Positions 31,373 to 40,520 of a stretch of DNA of 64,000 bases are shown here, in pieces. Source of the stretch: Jaminaea rosea. Taxonomy: Eukaryota; Basidiomycota; Exobasidiomycetes; Microstromatales. The notes under the pieces were generated by a model. The model saw nothing but the letters and a program-made list of their open reading frames with translations, was not told the origin of the DNA and ran no database searches. A program made the position numbers and the translations under genes. The DNA lies in assembly GCF_003144245.1 (NCBI RefSeq), contig NW_020289994.1, positions 186,001 through 250,000 of the forward strand. Reading direction: 5' to 3'. Within the stretch, counting starts at the first letter, position 1. Each line of letters opens with the position of its first letter.

Positions 31373-34300
31373 CTAACCCCCACCTCCCACAGCCAGCTTC
31401 GCGCTCTCGAGCATCCGCGTGAGCGTGGACATCCTTTCCCTGTCCACCGGCTTTGTCGGGACCTCCCCGCTCTCACGCCGTCCTTTGTAGTCTCTCGCCG
31501 TACCATCATCCTTGTCTTGAGAGTGGACGACCACGCGCGGAGGCTGAGAGGTCGTCCCCTTCGGCAGTGGCGACGGGCTATCCCGCTCCTCAAATGGCTG
31601 CCGAGGTGAAGAGGGAAACGTGGGGCTGGGCAGGATATCCGGCGTCTCCGGCGGTACGTACGAGGTTGAGCCTCTCCTCCCATCGTACTCGGGGAACAAG
31701 GATCGCCCTCCCATGCCCGCATCGTCCTCTTCCTCCACTACAAGGCCCGACCCTACGCCTCCGCCCCCAAAGTCAGGCCGAGGGGCAGAGGTGAAATGCG
31801 GCGAGGAGAGCATGGACGGCAACGTCGAGCTGTCGCTTCCGCAGCGGGAGTGGGCCATGGGCGAGGTGCGTATCACAGAGGCCCCGCCGCGGCGTAGAGG
31901 CTTGTGCGTCTGACCAGCGCGGAGGCCAAAACGTTGGGGTAGATCGCGGGTCCATTCGCCGAATTCGCGAGCAGAAACGCGGCGCTTCAGCGGCGCGACT
32001 TCACCATCATCGTTGCCAGGTAGGGCTCCGTCCTCGCGCTTGGGAACGACATTGCACAGCACCTTTGTGCTGAGCCACTCGGCCATCTCCGCCGTCAAGC
32101 CTTCGAAACTCTCTGTCAGAAATCCGATGGGGTCATAGCAGTAAGCGGTGAAGCTTTCGCACTTTTCCATGCTTGGCTCCTTGAACGGATTGCGATGGAA
32201 GACCAAGTTGAGTAACACGATGCCGAGCGACCAAATGTCAGCTTGTTGAGCGTCGTAGTAGGATGTGACGTTGTTGCGGCACTCGTACGCCATGTACGGT
32301 TTGGATCCACAGTCAAAGTCTCGGCAGTGTGGCTCTGCAGTAGCCAGGCCAAAGTCGGTGAGCTTGACGACAACGCGGCTCGACTTGGCGAGGGCCGTCA
32401 CCGTCGTGTCCACGCTGTGCGTCGTGCTGGTGGAGACGGTAGAGACTCGGCGTCGGCTGGAGGAGGCGAAAGAGGGGCGGCCGCGAGAGCTCGGAGGGCG
32501 GCGGGGTGAAGTCTTGTCTTCGTTTCCATCGTGGACGAGGTCTTCAGGGAGATCTTCCGTAGCGACGCTGAATCCATCCTCGTCCTCCTGCCCGGCCTCA
32601 GCTTCAGCCTCGCCGCGCCGGTCCTCGACGATGAAATTCTCTGGCTTGATGTCGCGGTGCGAGATGCCTCTGTCGTGGCAGAACTGTACCGCCTCGCACA
32701 TCTGGCGGAACATCTTGCTGATCAACTTGAGACGACGTCGCGACAGCAGGGCAGTACCCGCAGTCGAGGCCAAAAGTGAGGGTGAAGGCGGAGTTCCATC
32801 CGCATCGCTGAGCGGCGTGCTCGTTCCACTGGCATGCGGGCTACTCAATGCCGTCAAGTCTCCGTTCGTATCCTGGGCCTGTTCGAGCCAGTAGTAGAGG
32901 TCCTGCCCCGGGCAGTACTCGAGGACGAGGAAGAGCCACTCCGGCGTCTCGTAGGTGCGGTACAGGGTCACAATGTTCGCGTGAGGCGGCAGGGATTGGT
33001 GAATCGTGGCCTCCAGGCGTTGCACTTCGAGCATCTCGTCGCTGAGATCGCGCTTGCAGAGGCATTTCAGCGCGAAGAGGCGACCTTCTTGGGGTTGGCC
33101 GAGGCCGGAAAGGAGGGGCTGATCGCCGGTGATTGGATCCACGGCGGCCGCTTTCTCGCCTTCCTGCGCTGCTGCTGCCGCTGCTTCTGCGGCCACACGC
33201 GTTGCGAAGCTGTCTCCGCCAGGCTTCTTGGCCCTCAAGGTGGAGCTCAGCAGTCCCTCCCTGGGCTCGCGATCCGTGAGCGTACCAGCAGGCAGTGTCG
33301 TATCAGCAAGCGTCAGGTCGCCTTCCTCCTCGCCGCCAGCTCCGGCGATCGGCTGGCCACGTTGTCTCATTCCCTCCGTGGCCCCCACATCGTCCTTGGG
33401 CCCAACAATCACCTGTCCGTCACCCGCGACCTCCTGCACAAGATACACGACCGCATAGCTCCCTTCACCCAGCTTCTTGATCACCTCGAGTCTAGTGCCA
33501 GTCACATCCCCCTGCTGCTTGCGGAATCCGTCACTTGTCTCTGCGATTGTGATCGGGTACCCGTCGTGTATCATGCCTGGTCCCAGGCGATCTCCGACTT
33601 GGAAGATGTCGACAACAGCAACGCCATTGCCAACTCGGAAGTTGGACATCATGGACGAACGGCGAGACATGCAGTACGAATCAGTTAGAGACGTCTTGAC
33701 CTGCATCATGGCTTCGTGCGAGAGGTTGAGTTCCTCAGAAGCGTCGTCGTCCAGTTGGTCATGGACGGGACGTGGTGGTGAGTCGACGAGCTCCTCGGTG
33801 CTCTCTTCCTTGAGGGACTGCTCAAGCATGTGGTGGTGCGGGCGATGATGTTGGACAGGCGAATCGAGGTGTACCGGGCTCTCCAGCCCTACATCGGACA
33901 GACGAGGCGACCAGTCTGGTCCAAGTCGATCTCCAGAAGAGAGTGGCTGCGTGCTGCCTGGTCTTGAAGGGGGCTCAGGGCTGCGCAAGTACCCACGCAG
34001 CGATGGCGTCCTCACTCGATCGTAGTGGGCAACTGAAGTCTGCAGCCCATTTGTCGAGTTGCGGTTGCGCAGATGGGGCGGGCGGTACACGCCGTAGGCA
34101 GGGCGAGAAGAGATGATGGAAGCGGTTGAGGGGGAAGAGAAGTTGCTGCTTGCCGTTGAGTCGCGGCGTGAGTGAGAGAGAGGGTGACCAGAGGTAGAAG
34201 AGAGTGAGGCGTGCGAGCCTTTGCGGGTCGGACCGAGGTAGGCAGGGGAGCCGTTGCGCTGCTGCGATTGGGGTGAGTCGACGCTCTTTCTAAAGCGACC

Positions 34301-35311
34301 AAGATTCTCAGTAGGGCGTCGAGGCGAGGAGCTCGTCGGAGGCTGCCCGAGGTTGGCGCGAACACCATCTGTGGCCGTGGGAGGGGTGGTGCCAAAGGAC
34401 AAAGGGGCACGCTTGGGGCTAGGAAGGGCGAAGTTGGCATTGCCTGCTCGTACGACAGCTGGGTTGAGGGGTGAGGGACCGTTGGCATCGTGGCTGAGGT
34501 GTGCTCGAGCTGGGAGGCGGACGAGCCCTGATGCGCTGCCATTAGCATTGCGGTTGCCTACGAGGGCGTCATGACTCTCAACGCGGCGCTGCACGATGGA
34601 GCGCGGTGATGACTGAGGCTGGCTATCCCTGCTCAGATCCCGCTTGATTGGACTGGTGGGTAGACTGGGCAGCGTCGACGTAGGAGTTACTGCCCAGTCT
34701 TCCTTACGGTCTTCTTGGTCGGGCGTCTGGAAGCCATGAACGTAGAGTGGCCTCAAAGGTACTGCTGGCTGCAGCGACGACTTGTCCGGCGAATGCTGTC
34801 GCTGTTTGTGGCCTCCCGTGCCCGCTCCGCCCCCTGCTGCCTTGCCAATGCTACCAATCTCTGACGCTACAAATGCCCTCCTGGCGACTTCGGCTGCGTT
34901 CGACGATGCGACGAAGCCCATGTGCTTGCGGTGGGCATGAGCTGGCGCAGTCTGGGATGGTTTGCCGCTTCCCTCGCTAGCATGCGCTCTCCAGTTATCA
35001 GCGGTCGATGCATCTCGAGCGTCGTACGATGCTACGAAGCCGGAATCCAAGGGGGTCGCCTTGTTGTGGTTGCCTGCTCGGCGAAAATGAGCCCATCCTC
35101 CTCCTCCGCTGCCGTTGGTTCCCACCGACTTGGAGATGTTGTGATTGGATGCGTATGATTTGCCCGCTGTGACTGCTGCGCCTGGAATGGCGAGAGCAGG
35201 CGATCGTGGCCTCCTCCAATTACTTTCTTGATCCGCCAAGCGCTGCGTCTGCGTCTGTGTCTGCGTCTGCATCGTCGTCGTTGGTGTGATTGAGGCTGCT
35301 GGCTTGCTCAT
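31373..35311 (-). CDS. Ser/Thr protein kinase, Ran1(Pat1)/Sks1-like, with large insertions
   Basis: 1312 aa in a single open frame. Residues 1-600 are disordered (Ser, Pro, His-rich, with a QTQTQTQ start). The kinase domain begins at about 607 with LEVIKKLGEGSYAVVYL. Then comes an insertion of roughly 110 residues between the Gly-rich loop and the catalytic Lys strand (LFALKCLCKRD). The hinge reads LEYCPGQDLYYWL, the catalytic loop HRDIKPENF (about residue 885), and a Ser-rich insert of about 75 residues precedes DFGLAT (about 987). The activation-segment end is CGSKPYMAYECRN, which matches the Ran1/Sks1/Vhs1 group. The long inserts are in-frame low-complexity sequence; some could be unspliced introns, but I see no need for one. 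Possible roles in nutrient or meiotic control are known for the group and are inferred here. Confidence 0.85.
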   Translation of the reverse strand: MSKPAASITPTTTMQTQTQTQTQRLADQESNWRRPRSPALAIPGAAVTAGKSYASNHNISKSVGTNGSGGGGWAHFRRAGNHNKATPLDSGFVASYDARDASTADNWRAHASEGSGKPSQTAPAHAHRKHMGFVASSNAAEVARRAFVASEIGSIGKAAGGGAGTGGHKQRQHSPDKSSLQPAVPLRPLYVHGFQTPDQEDRKEDWAVTPTSTLPSLPTSPIKRDLSRDSQPQSSPRSIVQRRVESHDALVGNRNANGSASGLVRLPARAHLSHDANGPSPLNPAVVRAGNANFALPSPKRAPLSFGTTPPTATDGVRANLGQPPTSSSPRRPTENLGRFRKSVDSPQSQQRNGSPAYLGPTRKGSHASLSSTSGHPLSHSRRDSTASSNFSSPSTASIISSRPAYGVYRPPHLRNRNSTNGLQTSVAHYDRVRTPSLRGYLRSPEPPSRPGSTQPLSSGDRLGPDWSPRLSDVGLESPVHLDSPVQHHRPHHHMLEQSLKEESTEELVDSPPRPVHDQLDDDASEELNLSHEAMMQVKTSLTDSYCMSRRSSMMSNFRVGNGVAVVDIFQVGDRLGPGMIHDGYPITIAETSDGFRKQQGDVTGTRLEVIKKLGEGSYAVVYLVQEVAGDGQVIVGPKDDVGATEGMRQRGQPIAGAGGEEEGDLTLADTTLPAGTLTDREPREGLLSSTLRAKKPGGDSFATRVAAEAAAAAAQEGEKAAAVDPITGDQPLLSGLGQPQEGRLFALKCLCKRDLSDEMLEVQRLEATIHQSLPPHANIVTLYRTYETPEWLFLVLEYCPGQDLYYWLEQAQDTNGDLTALSSPHASGTSTPLSDADGTPPSPSLLASTAGTALLSRRRLKLISKMFRQMCEAVQFCHDRGISHRDIKPENFIVEDRRGEAEAEAGQEDEDGFSVATEDLPEDLVHDGNEDKTSPRRPPSSRGRPSFASSSRRRVSTVSTSTTHSVDTTVTALAKSSRVVVKLTDFGLATAEPHCRDFDCGSKPYMAYECRNNVTSYYDAQQADIWSLGIVLLNLVFHRNPFKEPSMEKCESFTAYCYDPIGFLTESFEGLTAEMAEWLSTKVLCNVVPKREDGALPGNDDGEVAPLKRRVSAREFGEWTRDLPQRFGLRAGQTHKPLRRGGASVIRTSPMAHSRCGSDSSTLPSMLSSPHFTSAPRPDFGGGGVGSGLVVEEEDDAGMGGRSLFPEYDGRRGSTSYVPPETPDILPSPTFPSSPRQPFEERDSPSPLPKGTTSQPPRVVVHSQDKDDGTARDYKGRRESGEVPTKPVDRERMSTLTRMLESAKLAVGGGG

Positions 35312-37396
35312 GTGGACGAAGTTGTTGGGGAAAGAAGGCCTGGGGAAGAAGGGAGGGAGCTCGGGTCAAAGTGAAGAGGTGGTGAAGCATGTGCTCTGGC
35401 CATGGGAGAACGGGAGCCGAGGGTTGCGAAGGCAAAGAGGAGCGCTTGGTGAGGCAGTCAAAGGCGCATATCGTCCAGGAGGTGATGGTGGTGGTGGTGG
35501 TGGTGTGATCAACCTCGTCGTCGCTTCGTTGCTGTGACAGCGGAGGCCTGATTGGCTGCGCCCCAGCTACGTCGTCACTTTCGAGGGAGGATCCGGAGGG
35601 GTCGTCGTTCGTCCCCCCTGTGCTCGACCTCCTGAGCAGCGGCAGAGACAGCGAAGGCGGCGATGATCTCGGCCAGACCTGTACTGCGCCTTATGTTCCC
35701 CTCGCAAGGTTCGAGCAGCAGGAGTGTTTGTGGGATCGATGCGGATGCGGAGGATGGCGACGAGGCAAGCAAGGCAAGCAAGGCAAGCAAGGCAAGGCGT
35801 GTGATGCGGTGTGATGGCCTCGATAACATTGGGGTTGCGCTGCTGCGATTCACGTCCGCGCCACGAGGCCTGCCGCATCTCGGTGGAGGATACCCGGGCA
35901 CGGGCCACGGCGAAAGGGCGCCGCATTGCCTCCTCGTCCAAGCCCTGTGTCCACAGCCACCAAGCCACAGACCAGACCGCTACAGACTAGCTCGACCAGC
36001 TGCCCGCCCGTACGCCCGTACGTACACGACCCCAGTAACATCGACTTGCTCTTTCCCGGCCGCTGAGACATCACATGACGACAGCGTGGCAGGAGCATGG
36101 CGACAACATCACGAGATAGCAGCATGGGCACAATGACATGACAAGGAAGAGAGGCAGACAGGAAGGAGGGACGCGGGGGAACACCGCCACCACGTCTCGT
36201 GTCTCCTCGTACGCAGTACAATAGAAGGGCCGAGTACGTGATGAGGAGGTCTCGCCCTCACTCCGTCGACGACATGATTGTCTACCGTTCCGTTGAGCCT
36301 GCTGCTTGCTTCGCTCCCTCGACCTCTCACGAGGCTCGCTGATTACGCACGCTCCCAAGTTGGACGTTCAAGTCGCCGCACTCTTCATCGTCGTCGTCAT
36401 GATGACCGTCGTCCCTTCCGCGCACCTTCGGCAACAACGTTCGTAGGCAGCGGCTGAACGTCTCGCCTGGCGACTATCTTTGCCGGCTGGCTCGCACAAA
36501 AAGGCACTTGTTGTCTGCCTGCGGTTCGATGTTGGGAGCGAGGCTGCGAGAGAAGTCTGTCGTTTAGCAGCCTCGCAGCTTCGCCTTCGTGTCCCCCGAG
36601 AATAGATTCTCGTGGTGACCATCGTGGCTCGCAACGAGGAGATGGCCGATGTAGCAGACGCATCGCTGAGGCTTCTTTTCGCTTTGGCCTTGGCTTGCGC
36701 CTGCCTCTGTCTCCGGGCGCCTCTGTTGCCTCCTCTTCTGCCGTCGTCGGGCGCGCGGGGCGTTGGATGCACCCTGGTCGCCGAGAATCACAAAAGTCGC
36801 TTGCGCTTGCGAGACGAGCCATTGACCTTGCACCTCGAATGAGAGCCGTGCGTTGCTCTCGTCTCGAAGCGCCCCAGCGACTGCAGCGACGGCGACGGCG
36901 CGACGGCGTCCGTCTTGGTTGTTGATGTGTTGCAATCGCTGGCGGCGTATTCTAGGAGGAGAGGGGGAGTGCCCCTTGGCTGTCTGCTGGCCAATGCCAA
37001 TCGATCGTCTGCTGCGCTCGTCACCGCCCGCGCGCCTCGTTACGCCCACTTTGTTGCCGCTCCTCCGCGCACCTGCCTCGTCTCGCCTCGTCTGCCAGCC
37101 AGCCTGCGTGCCCGTGCCCCGCCTTTGCCCCTGGCGCAACCTGGGCGCACACTTTCCTCCCCTCCGTTCCTCCCTCTCTTATTAACATCCTCCCACTTTG
37201 CGATCAAACCGATCCACTCCCCCATCTCTCCATCTCTCCATCACTAACCTCCCCCCTCCGATTCTGCCGTTTAGCTGTGTCCCGGTGACGCCAAACTCTT
37301 CCAACGACAACCACATCGCACTACCAAACCCTCCTCGCGCCCATTACTCACCCTCGTTTGACAACACTCACTTGATCAACACCTCCGCCGCCCAAC
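35312..37396. other. Divergent intergenic region between the kinase and double-psi-barrel genes
   Basis: 2.1 kb holding both promoters. Many overlapping frames on both strands are compositionally biased (Arg, Ser) and not credible. The last 220 bases are C/T-rich, with ATTAAC near 37180, and lead to the 37397 ATG. Confidence 0.5.
35764..35797. repeat. Nine-base tandem repeat (GGCAAGCAA)
   Basis: About 3.8 copies of GGCAAGCAA lie in the intergenic region. Confidence 0.85.
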
Positions 37397-38149
37397 ATGA
37401 AGTTCACCCTCGTCTCTGCAATCACCCTCGCCGTGGCCGCCGCCTCTGCTACCGCCTTCACCCCCGAGGCTGCCGACGTCGACGTCGTTGCTCGCTCTCC
37501 TTCGCTCGAGAACGCAGACTCGCCCGCCCTCGCTGCCCTTCGCCGTGGTCGCAAGCACCACAAGCGCTGCTCTGCTCACGACGAGGCAAAGAAGTCGGAG
37601 AACAAGGCCGCCAACAAGCAGCAGCACAAGGAGCACCACGCCCAGCACGCTAACAAGGCAAAGGACTCGAAGCAGTCCAACAGCGGAGGCAAGACGTACG
37701 ACGGCAAGGGCAACAACAGCAAGTTCGTCAACTCGTCCCCCGCCAAGGGCGCAAAGGAGCTCGACCACACCATCAAGGTCACCTACTACGAGAAGCACGA
37801 CCTCCTCGCCCCCTCGTGCGGTACCGGCTCTTGGAACCCTGGAAATGACGCCCTCATCGGTGCTGTCGGCCACTGGGCTGGCGGACCCGAGTGCGGCGAA
37901 TTCATGAACATCTGCAACCCCAAGCACCCCGATGGACAGAAGTGCCTCACCGTCCGTGTCATCGACCAGTGTGCGGGATGCGCGGCCAACCACATCGACC
38001 TCACCAAGACTGGCTTCAAGGCTCTGTCCCCTAGCGGTGGCCTCGACGAGGGCGTCGTCGACAACCTCAAGCTCTACAAGGTCAGCGACCCGAGCGAGAG
38101 CGACTGGAACCAGGCCCTCTTCGGTCCCTTCAAGCTGGGCAAGTGGTAA
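37397..38149 (+). CDS. Secreted RlpA-like double-psi beta-barrel (expansin/barwin-like) protein
   Basis: 250 aa, intronless. The signal peptide MKFTLVSAITLAVAAASATA is followed by a short acidic stretch and a basic site (LRRGRKHHKR) that could be a Kex2-type cleavage point. A long Lys/Asn/Gln-rich linker runs over about residues 58-115. The C-terminal double-psi barrel runs from about residue 125: KVTYYEKHDLLAPSCG, GAVGHWAGGPECG, CLTVRVIDQCAGCAANHIDL and FKALS. These match small fungal DPBB proteins related to expansins, barwin and cerato-platanin-like secreted proteins. There is no C-terminal carbohydrate-binding domain. The family includes plant-interaction proteins; catalytic activity is not expected. 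Confidence 0.88.
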   Translation: MKFTLVSAITLAVAAASATAFTPEAADVDVVARSPSLENADSPALAALRRGRKHHKRCSAHDEAKKSENKAANKQQHKEHHAQHANKAKDSKQSNSGGKTYDGKGNNSKFVNSSPAKGAKELDHTIKVTYYEKHDLLAPSCGTGSWNPGNDALIGAVGHWAGGPECGEFMNICNPKHPDGQKCLTVRVIDQCAGCAANHIDLTKTGFKALSPSGGLDEGVVDNLKLYKVSDPSESDWNQALFGPFKLGKW

Positions 38150-40520
38150 AGAGGAGGGTCTAAGCCCTGGTGGCAGCGAGAGCAGCAGCACCGCGATCTG
38201 GGAGCGCTCCTCGTAGGCCCCCTCCTCAGCATCATCAGCATTTGGTCTACCACCTTCCCCAAGCTCACTGGAAGACGTTGCCCATCGGACGTCAGACTCG
38301 TTCGCTCGCTCGTACCGACCTCTACCATCCCGCTATTGGGCACGCTGTGCGCGGCCCCTCAACAGCACCTCATCAAGTACCACACGCCATCCTCGTCCGT
38401 CATTTCGTCTTCACTTCTCACTTCCAACGTTTGATCATACCCTTTTGATCACCAAAGCTTTTCATCGGCGCGCCATCGCCCGCACATAGGCACTCGTCGT
38501 CGTCGTCGCTCACGAGTCATTTCAAGACTGGCCGCCTCATCATCATCACCATCATCATCACCATCATCATGACATCCCGTTCTCTGTCTTCTGTAGTGGC
38601 TTTCGACTCATCTTGCTCTCGTCATCATGCGGGACTCTCCGACTGGCTCGTAGGCCCTCGTATGTCTATCATCCCGCTTCGCCTTCTTTCGAGTACCAAT
38701 TCATGACGAACCTGGCGTTCATTTGATAGCGTGAGTGTGAATCGAGCGAGACGTAGAGCGGGCCGGTAGACCCGCGGACGCTCATCGCATTGGATTGGCG
38801 GCGCGAGAGCGGGCGGTGGGCCCAGTGATTGCAGGGCGTACGAAGCGGGCGGGCCTTGAGCCATCGTCGTCATCGTCATCGTCGTCATCTGCATCACCAA
38901 GCGCCTTCGTCATCAGCTGTGGGTGGAGAACTGCTCGCCGTGGCGCACCGCGTGACCTCTCATGAAGGACAGGCTGCCGTGCAACACTCTGAGCCAGCTC
39001 GTCTCTACTGTAGAGCTGACTCACTCAGCAAGACGTCCTGGCGAGCCAGGCGAAGCAGACGTCGCATCATGTCATGGCACAAAGGAAGCAAGCACACCAG
39101 CACGATCTCCGGCTCACTTGCTTGCTCGCGAGGCAGCGACGTCATCGCTGACCCCAGCTCACAGTTCTGCTTCTCATTGCTGGACCGATGCCACGTCTGA
39201 CATCCCAGTCGCAAGGGCTCTCCCCGCACCTCAGCTACGATCAATGAGCTTACTGAGCCAGATGAGAGAGGGGTTATCGAGTCTAACTTATTCAGGCCCT
39301 AGGCGAACGTCGATGTCTCGCATCCTACATGGTAGACTAGAATTAGAAGACGTCTTCACTTGCTAGGCCTCGTGATGAGGACGAGAGCGAGCCGGCGGGA
39401 CATTAGCTAGCTTTCGCGACTTAGAGCGAGCCCGCCGAACCCCCTTGCCTGGCTGCGTGCTATGCTGTCGAGCAGATGTCCGCGTGCGCAGACCTTGACG
39501 TCGATTGTCTGATCGCTTCGCAGAGCGGAGCGCAACGAGAGCGGATAGTGTTGGAGCTGCTTCAGCCTGCTGTGTAACGTCTGCACGATCCACGTCTATC
39601 GCTTCGAGCTCGGTGCAAAAGGGGATGGTGGACATCGTCGCCGTCGTCGGCGTCGTCCGACTCACGAGAGGACTCTCAATTGCAGCAGCGCTCTTCCTTT
39701 GCTGAGCGCTACGTGATGATTGTCCCGCTTGGGCTGGCGGGCTCAAGCATTGACGCATCATTGCTTTCGAAGCCTATCGGGGGCGTGGGCGTGGTGCGTG
39801 GTGCGTTGTGTTGGGCCTGGCTCGCGGTGTTGATCTGTCGCATCCAATTGAACAGACGAGGCTCGAGGCACGCGCCTCTGCTCTTGCCCGCTGCTCCCGT
39901 CCGTCCGTCCGCCTGCCCGCCCGCCCGCCTCTGCCTCGACGCCGCCTAGCCGCACTCGCACCCCTTGCCTCACCGATTGGACAGGCTGCGACGCCTCCTT
40001 GCTCTGCCCCCGCCACGCCACGGACAGCCACACGCCAAAGCGAACGACCGAGATGAACCCTGTCTCGCACCTCTCCTCTCAGGAGCAAGGACGACTTCGA
40101 CAATCAACGTCAAGTCAAGTCATGCGGCCTGCCTGCCTGGTCGTCGACATTCGATGAGAAGTGAAGCTGGGGCGTTGTGCCGCGCTGCGCTAATCGTGTG
40201 TCCAGGCGTCGAAGCCACCCATCCGCCGGATGGCCCACCTCGTAACCTCTTGTAACGAGGACCTGAACGAGAAGATGGCTTGCCATTGAATCCATCTCTT
40301 CTTCCCCTTCCCCTTCATCTCACTACTCCCCCCGGGTCATTGTCTCTCCCTCATCGCTCCGCTGGTATCCTGCGTCGAGCTTGCATTCATTCACTACCAC
40401 TACCACTGCCACTCATCACGCTCTCTCACTCACTCTTGTCAACACTGCCTGGAGCAGACGCCTAGCACGTAAACTCATTACCTTTGACGACCACACATCC
40501 TCACTCTCTTTCCGCTCACC
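38150..40520. other. Long intergenic region before the BTG/Tob gene
   Basis: 2.37 kb without a credible coding region. The first 400 bases probably include the 3' UTR of the DPBB gene. The last 250 bases are a C/T-rich leader upstream of the 40521 ATG. A noncoding transcript cannot be excluded. Confidence 0.5.
38538..38570. repeat. CAT/CAC trinucleotide repeat
   Basis: An uninterrupted CAT-rich trinucleotide run of eleven units, two of them CAC. Confidence 0.85.
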
